Positions 11,545-23,360 of a stretch of 64,000 nucleotides of DNA are shown piece after piece. Below the pieces are notes generated by a model. The model was not told the origin of the DNA, made no database searches, and saw only the letters and a list, made by a program, of their open reading frames with translations. Position numbers and translations under genes: made by a program. Origin of the DNA: Sambucus nigra (taxonomy: Eukaryota > Streptophyta > Magnoliopsida > Dipsacales > Adoxaceae); assembly GCA_949130495.1 (NCBI GenBank), contig OX422216.1:100261967-100325966 (forward strand). Direction: 5' to 3'. Each line of letters opens with the position of its first letter. The stretch's first letter is position 1.

Positions 11545-11862
11545 AACAGGGATTAAAATCGACCTCAATGATGGCACGCCTCTCTTCAAATATGTTCAAC
11601 AATCGTTGTGCCATTACATGAACATCTTGGCCTTATTGGTTATAATTCATGGCATTGAGGAAGGTGAGTCTCACATTCTCGGCAAATTTCGTTAGGGGTT
11701 TATAGAAATTATCCGCTATCCTACTTTTAACTGTACCCAAATCAATCAGATGTTTGATAATAGTGTGATAGTGATGCAGCCTTAAAGCCTTGGTAACAAA
11801 CTATCACCCAACCATCTGTGTGCTTCATTAATCTCCAAAGAAAACTCTCATAACTTTTAAAT
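11545..11862 (-). pseudogene. Captured bromodomain (GTE-type) gene fragment
   Basis: On the minus strand the translation begins FKSYESFLWRLMKHTDGWV. After a frameshift it continues TIIKHLIDLGTVKSRI, then FAENVRLTFLNAMNYN, a stop, and GQDVHVMAQRLLNIFEERRA. This matches, in order, helix Z, the ZA loop and helices A-C of plant GTE/BET bromodomain proteins, which bind acetylated histone tails in the nucleus. The acetyl-lysine-contacting Asn in NAMNYN is kept. The stop and frameshift make it a pseudogene, and the usual downstream ET domain was not seen. It sits inside the CACTA element and 0.7 kb from a Helitron-like end, so it is a captured host fragment rather than a resident gene. Confidence 0.72.
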
Positions 11863-12399
11863 GCCTGATTCCTATACCTATCAAACAACTCCATATCTCT
11901 CCTTTTCTCTCATTGTTTATTTCAACCATTGGATTTGTGCTTCTTATTGTTATCGCATATCCGTCGCCTTTTTGACATGTTCTTCCCAACCAAATCATAT
12001 ATTTATTAGTTAAACCGCCATAGAGGACCCTTAGTGTACACGTCATATAATTAAAATTCTTAATTAGTTAGGGGATGCTAATTGACACTTGTATCCCCCA
12101 TCCATTATTACCAATAGATGCAAATGGGACATACATCTCAATATGTACTTGGTACGACACATGTCATTGGGTTATAGGATCATATCATGGGGTCGTGATG
12201 TACTTATGCGATTGATCAAGGGGAAACAAGCTACTTATGCCCTTGTATAGCTGCTAGTGTCAATGGGAGTAAGTTGCAATACTTGCATTAGCAAGCGGAG
12301 CCTAACTGTTAAGAGAACCCTATTTGTTCCCTAGGGATAAGGTGGCCACTAAGGGCCATCTACCAACTTCTATAAAGTAAATAACTTAGTAGCAGCCCT

Positions 12400-14600
12400 C
12401 TCCATTTCCCACGTCACCGGTTATTTCTCATGAATTTTTCCCACAAACCATTGTTAAATTTCAACTTCCACTATAATTTCAAGCTAGTTGCTGATAGAAT
12501 ATCTTCTACACTTCTAATATTTTAGCCCCCTTCCTCAAAAGGAAAATATGGTTTTCCCACTTTAACCAATGGTAGTGTTTGTCTTTAGAACAACCTCCCG
12601 AAAAGAGTTTGCTGAACAGAAAATTCATTCTCCTTAAAACAGTTATAGGAGTGCTAATAACTGATAACATATGGATGGGGATAGATGATAACACATGATT
12701 TATGAGAGTAACTCTGCCTCCTTGTGGAATAAGTTTGGAAGGCCATCCAAAAATATTATTTTTGATGTTATCCAGCAGCTCAGTAACGTGAGATATCTTC
12801 TTTCTACCTTTAGCTAAAGGACAACCCAAGCATTTTATAGGGAAATTTTTATGTGACAGACCTGTAAGGTTGCATATGCCTTTGATTGTACTAAGCCTTG
12901 TATTTTTATCCATATAAAAGAGTTTTAGTTATATTCACCAAATTCCCAGAGAATGATTCATATTCACCTAATACTTTAAAAAGAGCTTTAATAGACCTCT
13001 GGCCTCCATTACTAAAAATGATTAAGTCATCTGTAAATCCCAAATGAGTCACTAATAAGCTTCTAGGAGGATGAGATAATGGAGTGGCTTTATTGAAACT
13101 ATATAACTTGTCTAAGTTTTTGCTCAACACTTCAGTAACAAGGATAAAGAGACTAGGAGACAAAGGGTCTCCCTGTGTAAGGCCTCTAGATGAGTTAAAA
13201 AACTAGCACTTTGATCATTAATTATCATTGAGAACCAGTTGTAAGCTATGAACCTCCAAACCATGTCTATAAAGGCTTCACCAAAACCAAAACTTCTTAA
13301 CGCTGAGCAAAGGAAAGGCCAATATACTTTACCACAAGCTTTCTCCAAATCTAATTTGAAAATAATATTAGAGCCATGAGTTTTCCTTCCCAAAGATTGA
13401 ATCATTTCTTGATCCATCAAAATATTATCTTAAATGCTTATCCCTTTTACAAATCCACTTTGATTAGGGGATATTATATATTGAAGGATATTCGACAATC
13501 TATCACATACAAGTTTGGAACTGATTTTGTTTGAAAAATTACGCGGGCTATAAAGAATGATTGAATTGACTTGATAAAGTTCTCTTTGATAATATCCCAT
13601 AACTTTGTGTAAAAAAACACCTATAAAATAATCTGGTCCATGACTACTGCTGCTATTGATATTGTTAATAGCCTTGAATATCTCCTCTTCTGTAGGAATA
13701 ACTGCCCATGCAGTATTATCTTTAATTGAAATTGCCTTAGGAATGATATTCGGGTAATTCAGATCCACCCTCAATAAGTCTGCTTTCCACAAGTTCTTGA
13801 AATGATTAATGAAAGCTTAATTAATCCCTTCTTTAGTATCCTCCCAAACTCCATAACTGGTTTTGATTTGATTGATCATCTATATTTTCCTCTTGGTTTT
13901 GACTAGAGAATGGAACACTTTAGTGTTGATATCTCTTCATTGAGCCAGTTAATGTTAGATTTCTATTTCTAGAAGATCTCCTCTCTTTTAAGGCAATATT
14001 CAACTTTGCCTTAACCTCATATAATTCACTTCTGGTATATTGATTAGGATCATTCTCGAAGGTATTTTCTTTGATAATCAACTATTCTTCCAAATCCTTT
14101 ACATTCTGAAATATGTTTTTATTATGATTGGTGTTCCATTCCTTAAGGTTGACTTTGAGTCTTTTGAGTTTAAGGGAAAACAAATTCATAGGAGAAGCAA
14201 CCAATGGGACTGTCTAAGATTCTTTAACTATATTATGAATATTGGTGTTTAATCATCGCATATTAAGGAACTAGAATGGTTTGGGGCAATAATCTATAGG
14301 GGTTTTGATAGAGATCAAGAGAGGACTGTGGTTAGAGAAATTTTTATGCAAATTAGTGATGCTTGATTTGGGGAAGTCAATGAGCCATTGAGAATTAACT
14401 AACTCCCTGTCCAGTTTCCTGAAGATAGTTCCAAGCAGCCTATTATTGTACCAGGTATACCTTGAACATAGCAATCCAAGATATACTAAATCAATATTAG
14501 AGGTTATGTCATTAAAGTCTTAACTAACAATAAATTCTAGCTCATTGTGACTTAAACCAAATAACATGCTAACTAGATATGTATAATATAGTGACATATT
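12400..14600 (-). pseudogene. L1-type LINE relic (EN-RT), minus strand
   Basis: Frames on the minus strand together span most of an L1 ORF2, with many shifts and stops. They include an endonuclease C-terminal part (14271-14474, YTWYNN, KLDRELVNS, SNHSPLL), RT segments (13792-13430, SSSHGPDYF; 13420-13124, KLDLEKACGKVYW; 13163-12906, FTDDLIIFS) and a post-RT segment (12913-12506). Catalytic residues have decayed: the endonuclease SDH is SNH and the RT FADD is FTDD. The relic lies within the CACTA transposon and is 5' truncated near 14600. No clear poly(A) tail or target duplication was found. Confidence 0.8.
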
Positions 14601-15059
14601 ATGTCATATCCAACATATTGCAACATACTACACAAAACTGAAAATACCAACTTTCCCCTAAATGGATAGAAACTAAGTAGACTGCTACCCGTTACCCAAA
14701 CTAGCTTTGAAATGATTACTATCCGTTAGCCTCAAAGTTATCAAAAGAAGTTAATGTTGAGTTTAGAGTATTATTCCTTGGTATGTCTATCTATTCTTCA
14801 TGAATTGAATTAGTTTTTGTTATGTAAGCCTACCAGCACTCTTTTTTCTCAAGACATAATTTAAAATAATAATAAGTTGTATGTAATGGACTGTGTTTTA
14901 TTTATGGCCAAAAAAAGACCAGCTCTAGCTAATGTGACAATTCAGAGGCAGGGTTCTCAAAATGAGCTGGGTAATAACTTCGGTTTAAGGGAATTATGTG
15001 TGTGTGAATTATAAAAACCTCATACTCTTTGTGGCATACAGGGAATTAATGAGAAGATA

Positions 15060-15116
15060 AATTATAATCAGGTGTTGTATAATTCTTAGGGAATTATACA
15101 ACACCTGATTATAATT
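15060..15116. repeat. Perfect 26-bp hairpin (fold-back/MITE core)
   Basis: Arms 15060-15085 and 15091-15116 are exact reverse complements around a 5-bp loop. Weaker inverted similarity extends outward to about 14985 and 15220, where GTGTGTGAATTAT faces ATAATTCACACAC. This suggests a ~240-bp fold-back MITE. Confidence 0.7.
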
Positions 15117-15220
15117 ATGAAATATAATTAATTGTCATCACATCATAGTTCTTAGATATGGTTTAAGGGAATTAATTTGTCAAGACATAATTCACACACA
15201 CAAACCTCATCACTCTATAA

Positions 15221-17299
15221 TACAACTATTATAGAGATCAGAACTCAACATTACAAACTATAGGGCCTTGCAGTATATATGGGAGCCGAGATGTTCATAA
15301 AGCCGAAAAAATCTGAGACTAAAGCTGCCTAAGATCAGGGAAGACAAGAGGAGGCCCAAAACTTATAGTATTCTTCGCAATAGCAAATGTATGGGAAGAT
15401 TTGGAACCCAAAAAGCAGTTTTCACTTTAATGACTTTGAACTAGTGGCATGCTCATTTAGGACATGCCAATTTTCAGTTTTTATGCATGCTGTTTCTCTT
15501 TATAATAAAGCTCGTATGGATCATGGGTTGCATTGTGTGTTTTGTCTTATACATAATGGTTTCATGTAATAATGCTATGCATCTACCATAGGAAACATAT
15601 CTGTTATGCATTTGAGCGGTTGCCCAATGTGAAATTTTGGGCAAAATATCTTATAGAAGTTTTAAGTTATTTCTTTAGTTCAATTGTTGTTCATGGTTAT
15701 ATGGACAACATTAGAGTTAGTTGAATGTCATTTGCAAGGCTTTAACTTTATATAAGAGTTATTACAAGCCAATGAAGACTGTCCCCTAACCCCTGTCTGG
15801 ATCTCCATCCCTTCCCTTACAATACACTTACTCTCTAAAGCTGCCATGTTACCTGCCTATCTAGCAACCCCATTGCCCCTACCCAAACCTCACCACCAAC
15901 AACTGTTTCTCCTCCAAACAAAACTATAAATTCTGAAAAAACTTATCCCTCTCCTGCCCTTAAATCCCAACCTCTAGAAAGTCCCTCTCATATTATATCC
16001 ACTCTCAATAACCTCTCTGTCTCTCCAATCGAAGAAGGAGAATTTATCCCCATAAATCCTAATCTGGCCCAGATTAAACCTTCTTAAGTGACTTTTTTTT
16101 GTAGCCAATAACTTCCTCCCTTTGATAGGAAATATCGAGTTTTGCTCTAGTGTCAAATAAGTATTTTCTTGAGTTTTCATTAGGATCAATTTCGAATTGT
16201 GTTCTTTTATAAGGATAATATCTTCTAAATCTTTTGTGGATTGAATATGTTTTTGAAACTTTCTTTATTCCATAGGAGGAGCATTGAACGATTATGTGAT
16301 GCTAAACACCTCGTGCGTGACTCCGTTAGGTTCCTTTTCTCAACTCTCATGGAGGTACTCACACATCACTGTCACTTTATACAATGAGTGGTAAATCAGT
16401 TGTAGCTGTGACTGATTAGTGTAAACCAGCTAGTGTAAATTTAATATAATGAGTTGTTAATTTTTCAATGGGGTGAAATGATAAAAGGAATTAATTTAAT
16501 TTCTTTATGTATTTGATTGGCATAAATCAGTTAGTGTAAACTCTGTTCACTTGCTCAGCTTCAATAGGTACCTGATTGAGTATTAGACAAAGAAAGTGAA
16601 TACAAGAGCTCTGCAATTAGGATTCACTTGTACAAGTTGTACTTGGTTTGATATTTAATGAGGTTTGATGTGATTTTATCTCATATAATGATTTTTTTGC
16701 AATTAGTCCTCCCAAAGTATCAAGTGAAACCAGTCCTAGCACCTGCCATTTTATTTAGGCACAACCCTTGTTTTGAATTTGTCTCTAGATTTGCATTTTG
16801 CAAGAATATGTTGGTTCTTAATTTGTTTGGTTTCATCGTTTCAATAATGAGGCTGTCAATTAATGGAGATCATATTTGGTTTAGAATCTTCCATTTTATT
16901 AGGACCTGCCATTTTAACACTACCTATTTACTGCATAAACAGTTCAAATGGAGCTAACACTAAAATGGAGTAGACTTTGCTACATAAACACTAGTGATAT
17001 GTGTTGAACATTGATTCCATGGAGTAGACTTTACTGCATATATCTTTGATGTGTGGTTGTTTTGGGTACATTATTGTTTGGATTCTTAAAGATTTATTTA
17101 CATATTTTCGCATTTGCACATATATCTACAATAATATATAATGCAACAATGACTGATATATATATATATATACATACTAAGAACGTGATTATTTGTTTCA
17201 ATTTCAGCCTATGTTTTAACAAAAAGATATTTTGGTAAGTTATATATTGATTGTGTACATGTATTCATCAGTATATATTGCACATATTGTAAATTTGCT
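15221..17299. other. CACTA interior, no gene recognised
   Basis: A Ser/Pro-rich frame at about 15870-16088 on the plus strand might be a LINE ORF1 scrap, but I cannot assign it. A short (AT)n tract lies near 17158. The rest is AT-rich without recognisable motifs. Confidence 0.4.
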
Positions 17300-17480
17300 T
17301 GTGTTAGGTGAATTTGTGGTTCTCTTTTTACTTGGGCTAGAGGAATGCCTCAAATCATGTTGAAGACAGGTTGGGCAGAGTTCTATATGATAAGGATTGG
17401 CTTAATCACTACCTGGCTGCTCCTATATTATTTTGCCCAAATCTATTCATACCATTATCCCAATCATTTACACCCCCTTT
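17300..17480 (+). pseudogene. L1 endonuclease scrap
   Basis: Plus-strand translation gives RNASNHVEDRLGRVLYDKDW followed by a shifted Y-HYP segment, resembling the end of a plant L1 endonuclease (TWARGN...ERLDR...DHYPI). It is too short to define an element. Confidence 0.5.
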
Positions 17481-18589
17481 AAGTTCAAAGCAAGGAGACT
17501 AAGCATGAAAATTTGGAGATTAGGCATAGGACTGATAATGTACTAAGCACTCCATCAAGAAATTTGTTCAATATAATTTATGTTTGCAAATTTCATGATA
17601 ATGAAAAGTAGAGAAAAATATAAATATTCAGTTTCACCATCATATACTAATAGTTCTCATCATATACTAATTGTTTTAGTCTTTACACCAGGTTTTTGTA
17701 TTGGGTTTTAAACAAGCATTGTCCAAGTATCTAAATCACGTTAATGTTTCTTGACTTTTTCAGAACCATAGCTAATTGCGTTTTGTATCCCATTTGTTGC
17801 AGGAAGTTTACTATCCCACGAGGACTTGTTATACGTATACTTGAGCCTTTTATCCTTGGAGCTTTTGCATCTATTCTCTCTAACAAAGACCTTATCGCTT
17901 AAGTCCTCTTTAGCCTTGCTCTCAACCACAAGCAGGGGTCAGACATATTCAAGTTAAATTTTGTTCATTATGTTGTCCAACGGTAAAAAGAATCGTAATG
18001 TGTATTTTATTTCTATTAGATGTTTAGAAAGTTGTGGTTATTTCTGTCGTTGTTTTTTAGTTAATTTTTATGTTTAAACAGGTTGGTTTTCATAACTAAA
18101 TAAAGGAGACTTTGTCGAATTTTTTTAACGAAGATATTCAAACTTGATAAGGTTTTTAGAGATTGTCATCTATAGGAACTATTAAAAAAATTACTTCTTT
18201 GTCTAAGGTAACTGATACTTAATAAATTTATTGCAGGTGAAAACCTTTTGTGGACAAGGAAAGATATTGGAGTCATTTTGCTGGAGGTCGTATGCTTGAA
18301 GATTGCGAGTTTACTTTGCGCAACATCCTTTTATGTTAGGGATAGATGGTTTTTTATGTATTTTTTCTAATGAGACGAGTGAAATTGTATAGAGAGATCT
18401 ATGTTGGACACAATGTTTAAATTGTGTATTTTTTCTTTGTATGAACTTTCATTATAATTGAATGGAAAATTATATGTTATATGTTGAAATGGGATGCAAA
18501 ATATGTCATATTATTTTTAAGGGTTTTTGTTTAAAAGTATATTGAGCATATTATTGAATGGGTGAAATTTTAATTTTGGCACAAAAATT
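17481..18589. other. CACTA 3' interior, no gene recognised
   Basis: Short frames on both strands near 17741-17929 show no family resemblance I can name. This may be the decayed 3' part of a transposase transcript, but there is no direct support. Confidence 0.3.
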
Positions 18590-18954
18590 ATTAAAGACGG
18601 CTTCTTTGCTGTCTCAAAAGGGTTCCATAAATGTGGACTTTTTGAGACGGTTAAGTTACCGTCTCAAAAAACTCTTTGGGGACGTATGCTGGTGTCTCTA
18701 AAAAAAATTTAAAAGATGGATTTTTTGCCTTCTCAAAAGGGTCCTGTAAGCAATGACCTTTTGAGACGGCATATTTCCCGTCTCAAATGAACTTTTTGAG
18801 ATGGCTTCTACCGTCTCAAAAAGCTTTTAAAACGGGGGTCTAATACTACGCTCCTTTGCCGTCTCAAATGGCGTCACAAAAGGCTTTTGAGACGGTTAGA
18901 GGACTTTTTGAGACGGTTGGAGCACCGTAGTAAAAAGCAATTTTTTTTGTAGTG
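18590..18954 (+). repeat. CACTA right subterminal repeats and terminus
   Basis: About a dozen copies of TTTTTGAGACGG or CCGTCTCAAAA in both orientations, ending in TTTTTTTTGTAGTG. This is denser than the left end. Confidence 0.85.
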
Positions 18955-21584
18955 TTTCTATAATATTTTAGCACATATATTATTTTATTTTAGATCCACC
19001 CGCTATTTTATTAGTCATTCATATATGAGTCATTTATAATTATCTTCTAGTCCTTTAGTTTATCCTTTTACCATGGGAATGCCAACAGGAAAAATGGTTA
19101 TTTCAGACAGGATCTATAAGCATCAGATCTTACGTTTTGGAATCAGGACTTTAACCATAGATTTAATAGTACTTGACCTAACCAAGGTCGATCTAATAAT
19201 AGGGATGGACATATTATCCCCAAACCTTGCTCATATTAATTGTTATTCAAAGACGGTTACATTCAAACCACCCTATCAACCTTCATTCCATTTTTAAAGG
19301 ACAAATCCCCAGCAATGCCTACATTTCCAAATATGTCAAAAGGAAACTTCCCCCCTTTTCACCATCGTAGGTCAATATAACGACGTGTTTCCTAAAGAAT
19401 TACCTGGAATACCCCAACCTCGAGAGATTAAACTCTTTATCAATTTTTTACTAAATACCTATTCTGTATCAGTACCCCTTACCATATGGCTCATTTACAG
19501 TTGCGAGATCTCTGAACAAAACTATACGATTTGTTAACGAACGGATTTACACGCCCCAATACATTACCTTGGGGATCTCCAGTTCTATTTATGAAAAATA
19601 AAGATGAAACTTTTTGACTATGCATTGATTATCAAAAGTTAAACCAGGGAACCATAAAAAACAATTACCCTTTGCCTAGAATAGGAGATCTGTTGGACCA
19701 ATTATGAGGATCAAGAATATTCTCAAAGATTGACTTAAGATCTGCTTATCATCAACTTCATGCCAAGGAAGCAGATATACCCAAGATCGATTTTCAAACA
19801 TGATATGGTCATTTTGAGTTCTTAATCGTGTCTTTTGGATTGACAAACACCCCCGTCGCTTTCATGGACATAATATATAGAGTATTTTGCCCTTTTTTGG
19901 ACCAGTTTGTAATCCTCTTTATCGATGACATCTTAATTTAATCCAAGACCAGGGCAGAACATAAGGAACACCAATGTATAATATTGGACACTCTTCGTAA
20001 ACATCAACTTTATACCAAGTAGAGCAAGTGTGACTTATTCATGAAAGATGTGAAACTCTTCAGGCACATAGTCATCAAAGTAGGTATACAAGTAGACCCG
20101 ACCAAAACCACTATCGTTCTTCATTAACCTCAACCTATTACCATTATGAAATTACGCAGTTATGTCGGACTTGTCGTATACTATCGACATTTTATAGAAG
20201 GATTTTCCAGAATTGCTTTACCTTTGATGAGACTGATCCGAAAGGATGTCAAATTTGTATGGACCTCCGATTATGAACAAGATTTCTATACACTCAAGGA
20301 AAACTTAACCATTGCATATGTACCGACCATGCCTTCAAGTAACATCATCTATGACGTTTATACCGCAACTTCCTTAATGCAATAAGGAAGAGTGATCGAA
20401 TACGGGACATGATAATAAAAAATTCATGAATGTAATTATTCGGTACATAGCTTGGAGTTAGCAGTAGTAGTTTTTGCCTTGAAAATATAGAGATGTAATC
20501 TATATGGAGAAGAATTTCAGGTATTCTCTAATAATAAAATCCTTAAGTACATCTTCACTCAAAAGGATTTAAACCTTCGGGAGAGATAATGGATATAATT
20601 TTTAGAAGATTATAAATTTAATTTACTTTATTATCCCGAAAAAGGTAACGTAGTAGTTGATGCCTTGAGTGATAAAGCCCAGGGAAACCTCCATAGTATG
20701 TTTGTATGCTTAGAAACCATAAGAGATTACAACCTACATAGAGACTCTTCCAAAACCCAAATTATCATGCGAAACATCGTAGCTCTCCCCACCCTGCATA
20801 AGAAAATCATTGACCTTCAAGACTAAGATGAATTTTTAAACTCCCAAAAGCAGAAACTCTAAAATAACCTCTATGAAAAAAATTGAACCCTGGACCTCGA
20901 GCGAGGGTTATAATTCAAAAATAGAGTATGTGTCCCATTTATATCCTCATTAGGGGAAGAAATCCTACAAGAAGCCCACCATTCCAACATCATGATTCAT
21001 CCCAGAAGTACCAAGATGTATCAGACTCTCAGACAACATTATTGCTGGCCAGGTATGAAAAAGGATATAGTCCATTTTATAGCCGGATGTAAAACTTGTC
21101 AACAAGTGAAGATTTAACATCAACACCCCAACGAATTACTTCAACCACAACCTATCCTAGAGTGGAAATGAGATCACATTACCATGGATTTTGTCAGCAG
21201 ATTACCCCAAAGTTATCAAGGCTATAATTCGAAATGGGTTATTGTTGATCGTCATACAAAATCTGCCCAATTTATACCAACTAGATCCATTGTTTCTTTC
21301 CAATGACTTAGTTAGCTCTATATCAGAAAAATTGTTCGACTCCATGGTATACCTCTTTCTATTATTTCAGATCTAAACCCCCGATTCATAAAAAAAATTG
21401 GGAAAGCCCTATAAGCATTAATGGGAACCGAATTGTATCTAAGTACTTCCTTTCATCCTCAAATCGATGGACAGTCTGAACAAGTCATTCAAACCCTTGA
21501 TGATATATTGTGAGCATGCACGTTTGATTTTCTTGGTACATGGAACAACCACTTAGAATTAATCAAATTCTCTTACAACAATAG
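18955..21584 (+). pseudogene. pol: Gypsy pol (protease-RT-RNase H-integrase), degenerate
   Basis: Translation resumes in protease; 19073-19297 has DLIIGMDILSPNLAHINC, the C-terminal flap region. RT follows (19560-20100): LCIDYQKLN, FSKIDLRSAYHQL and FIDDILI, the YxDD-type active site. RNase H is at 20146-20640. The integrase zinc-binding and core region lies at 20990-21584 (HYCWPGMKKDI, CKTCQQ, MDFVSRLPQ, SFHPQIDGQSEQ). In-frame stops and shifts occur in every domain. The frame is cut after the codons for YNN at about 21584 by another insertion and continues at 22787. The gene cannot be functional. Confidence 0.82.
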
Positions 21585-22786
21585 TGACACGACTTCAAAA
21601 ATGTGTCTCTAACGCGTGTGTTTACGACTCAAGTGCAAGTCGGTCACTCAAGTAATAACCCGGTAAACCAGGTGTCGAACTTAGGGAATAGGAAGCATAA
21701 CATAACGAGGAATAGGAAGAACGATTAACCCTACGATTGACTCAAAGAAAGAAGGAAAAGGTGATGATTTGTGACTTTTCTATCAAATAATGCGATTTAA
21801 TTAAATTAGTAAATAAATTACTTATGCAAGAATAACGATTCCAGTTTTAAATGAATATGGGAAAATGGAGTTACGGTGCACTTCCCCGAACCGTCGGTGA
21901 TTACGTAGAACATAAAAGCTTCAAAAATCTAATTTTCAATTCAAACAAACATCAAATAGTTTCTAAGAATTTGACATATGCGAATTTTACTCCTCACAAT
22001 ATCAAATCAAAAAATTATAGTTGACGAGAATGATAAATTATCTAAACGCCAATTGCACCCTTAAACATTCTAGTTACCTAGGGCAAACGGAATTAAAAGA
22101 CCTACAATCTTTATTTTGATAAATTTCAAACCTTTGAATTGTTAATTACATTTTTTTCAGTTTTAAATCCACTCGTAATACCTAGGTTGGGTTCATGTAC
22201 CCCAACCCATGAAAAAGTCAGACGGACATAGCTATGTGGGAAATAACCAAAAAATCTAATGTTGCATGCCTAGAAAATCATGATAAAACTATTACTAAAC
22301 ATGCATGGAAGTCTTAGAATCCCATAAAAATAAATAAAAACATGCAAAGATGAAGAACATGCAAGAACAAGATCGAGAGAACAAACTTGATATTAAAATC
22401 TTGAAAATTGATCCACAATAATGTATCTTTAATGCATGAATGACAACTAGGGTTCTTGAAAATCTTGAATTTGGATGTCGTTTCTTCCTATTTGCTCATG
22501 AGATCGAGTTCTTCGACTTCTCTTTAAGTTCCGCATCTGAATTCCAATTGTACAATTACGTTACTACCATTGACTTTTCTTCTTTTCTTTTCAATCTTTA
22601 TTCCAGTTTCTCTATTTTCTTCGCGTGCATGAAATACCTGAAAAATATAAGAGAAATATACGAAACTCGATGTACTTGTTAGAAGATGTCAGTATCAAAG
22701 ATATGAGATAAATCCACTTCAATTTCACTGTATAGGGAGATCAAAGCCTCTAAATTACGGGGAATAAAAATGAAGATTTATGCCTA
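21585..22786. mobile_element. Unclassified ~1.2-kb insertion in integrase
   Basis: Integrase coding sequence stops before 21585 and resumes near 22787. The insert begins GACACGACTTCAAAAATG and shows no coding domain, inverted termini or clear target duplication. It resembles LTR-like non-coding DNA and may be a solo LTR or MITE. Its limits are set only by the break in the host frame. A frame at 22440-22682 has no recognised domain. Confidence 0.45.
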
Positions 22787-23213
22787 ATCAAATAGCTAAC
22801 AAACCAACATTCAAACCACCCCCTAGGAAGCTCCTTATGGATGACCTTTCTGATCACCCCCTATGCTGGAGCGGATCAGGAGAAAATAGTCTACTTGGAC
22901 CCAAAATTATCACCAAAACCACGGACAAGATACGTATTATTCTGGAAAGATTGCATTCGGCCCAGAGTCGGAAAAAAAGTCATACCGACACCCGAAGACA
23001 GCCTTTAGAATTTCAAGTGGATAATCAAGTATTCTTGCGTGTGTCCCCAAGAAAAGGAATAATTCAGTTTGGAAAAAGAGGAAAGTTATCACCCTGCTAT
23101 GTTGGCCCCTTCAGAATCATCGAACGTATCGAACCCGTAACCTATCATTTTGAAATACCACCCGAATTATCCAATACATACGATGTGTTTCACGTTTCCC
23201 AATTATGAAAATA
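22787..23213 (+). pseudogene. pol: Gypsy integrase C-terminal part
   Basis: After a short shifted stretch equivalent to PYEALYG..SPLCW, the frame reads LGPKIITKTTDKI, AQSRKKSHTD, FLRVSPRKGI, GKLSPCYVGPFRIIERI and DVFHVSQL. This is the beta-rich, DNA-binding C-terminal module of plant Gypsy integrases. It continues the pol broken at 21584. Sequence after DVFHVSQL is eroded by a G15 run at 23228. Confidence 0.8.
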
Positions 23214-23227
23214 CATACGATGTGTGT

Positions 23228-23242
23228 GGGGGGGGGGGGGGG
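23228..23242. repeat. Homopolymer G15
   Basis: Fifteen consecutive G just after the integrase end. The length could be affected by sequencing error. Confidence 0.9.
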
Positions 23243-23360
23243 CAGACTAGGTGACGCATGGAATTAATTACATCACATTTATAAAACAAAGATGAAGACC
23301 GCGAGGTTTATGTTGAAACCCCCATCCCACTTTGTTATCTAAAACTTAAGGGTTTATGAA

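Larger units (their letters stand above)
9439..18954 (+). mobile_element. Non-autonomous CACTA (En/Spm-type) DNA transposon
   Basis: The left end is CACTACAAAAAAA and the right end TTTTTTTTGTAGTG, the CACTA terminal inverted repeat. TTT lies on both sides (9436-9438 and 18955-18957), matching the 3-bp target duplication of the superfamily. Both ends carry many short subterminal repeats of the type TTTTGAGACGG/CCGTCTCAAAA, in both orientations; these are the expected transposase-binding clusters. No transposase frame is visible in the 9.5-kb interior, so it is non-autonomous. It contains a Helitron-like end, a bromodomain gene fragment, an L1 relic and a hairpin. Flanking Gypsy gag/protease sequence shows it inserted into that element. 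Confidence 0.88.
7310..23360 (+). mobile_element. Decayed Gypsy retrotransposon, split by nested insertions
   Basis: A candidate 5' LTR (7310-7581) and a perfect tRNA-Met primer site are followed by gag (to 9438). A CACTA element (9439-18954) interrupts, then protease, RT, RNase H and integrase resume (18955-21584). A second ~1.2-kb insert precedes the integrase C-terminal part (to about 23213). The order protease-RT-RNase H-integrase is that of Gypsy. Stops and frameshifts occur throughout. No 3' LTR was found after 23360, so the 3' end is deleted. I saw no convincing chromodomain after the integrase. Confidence 0.75.
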
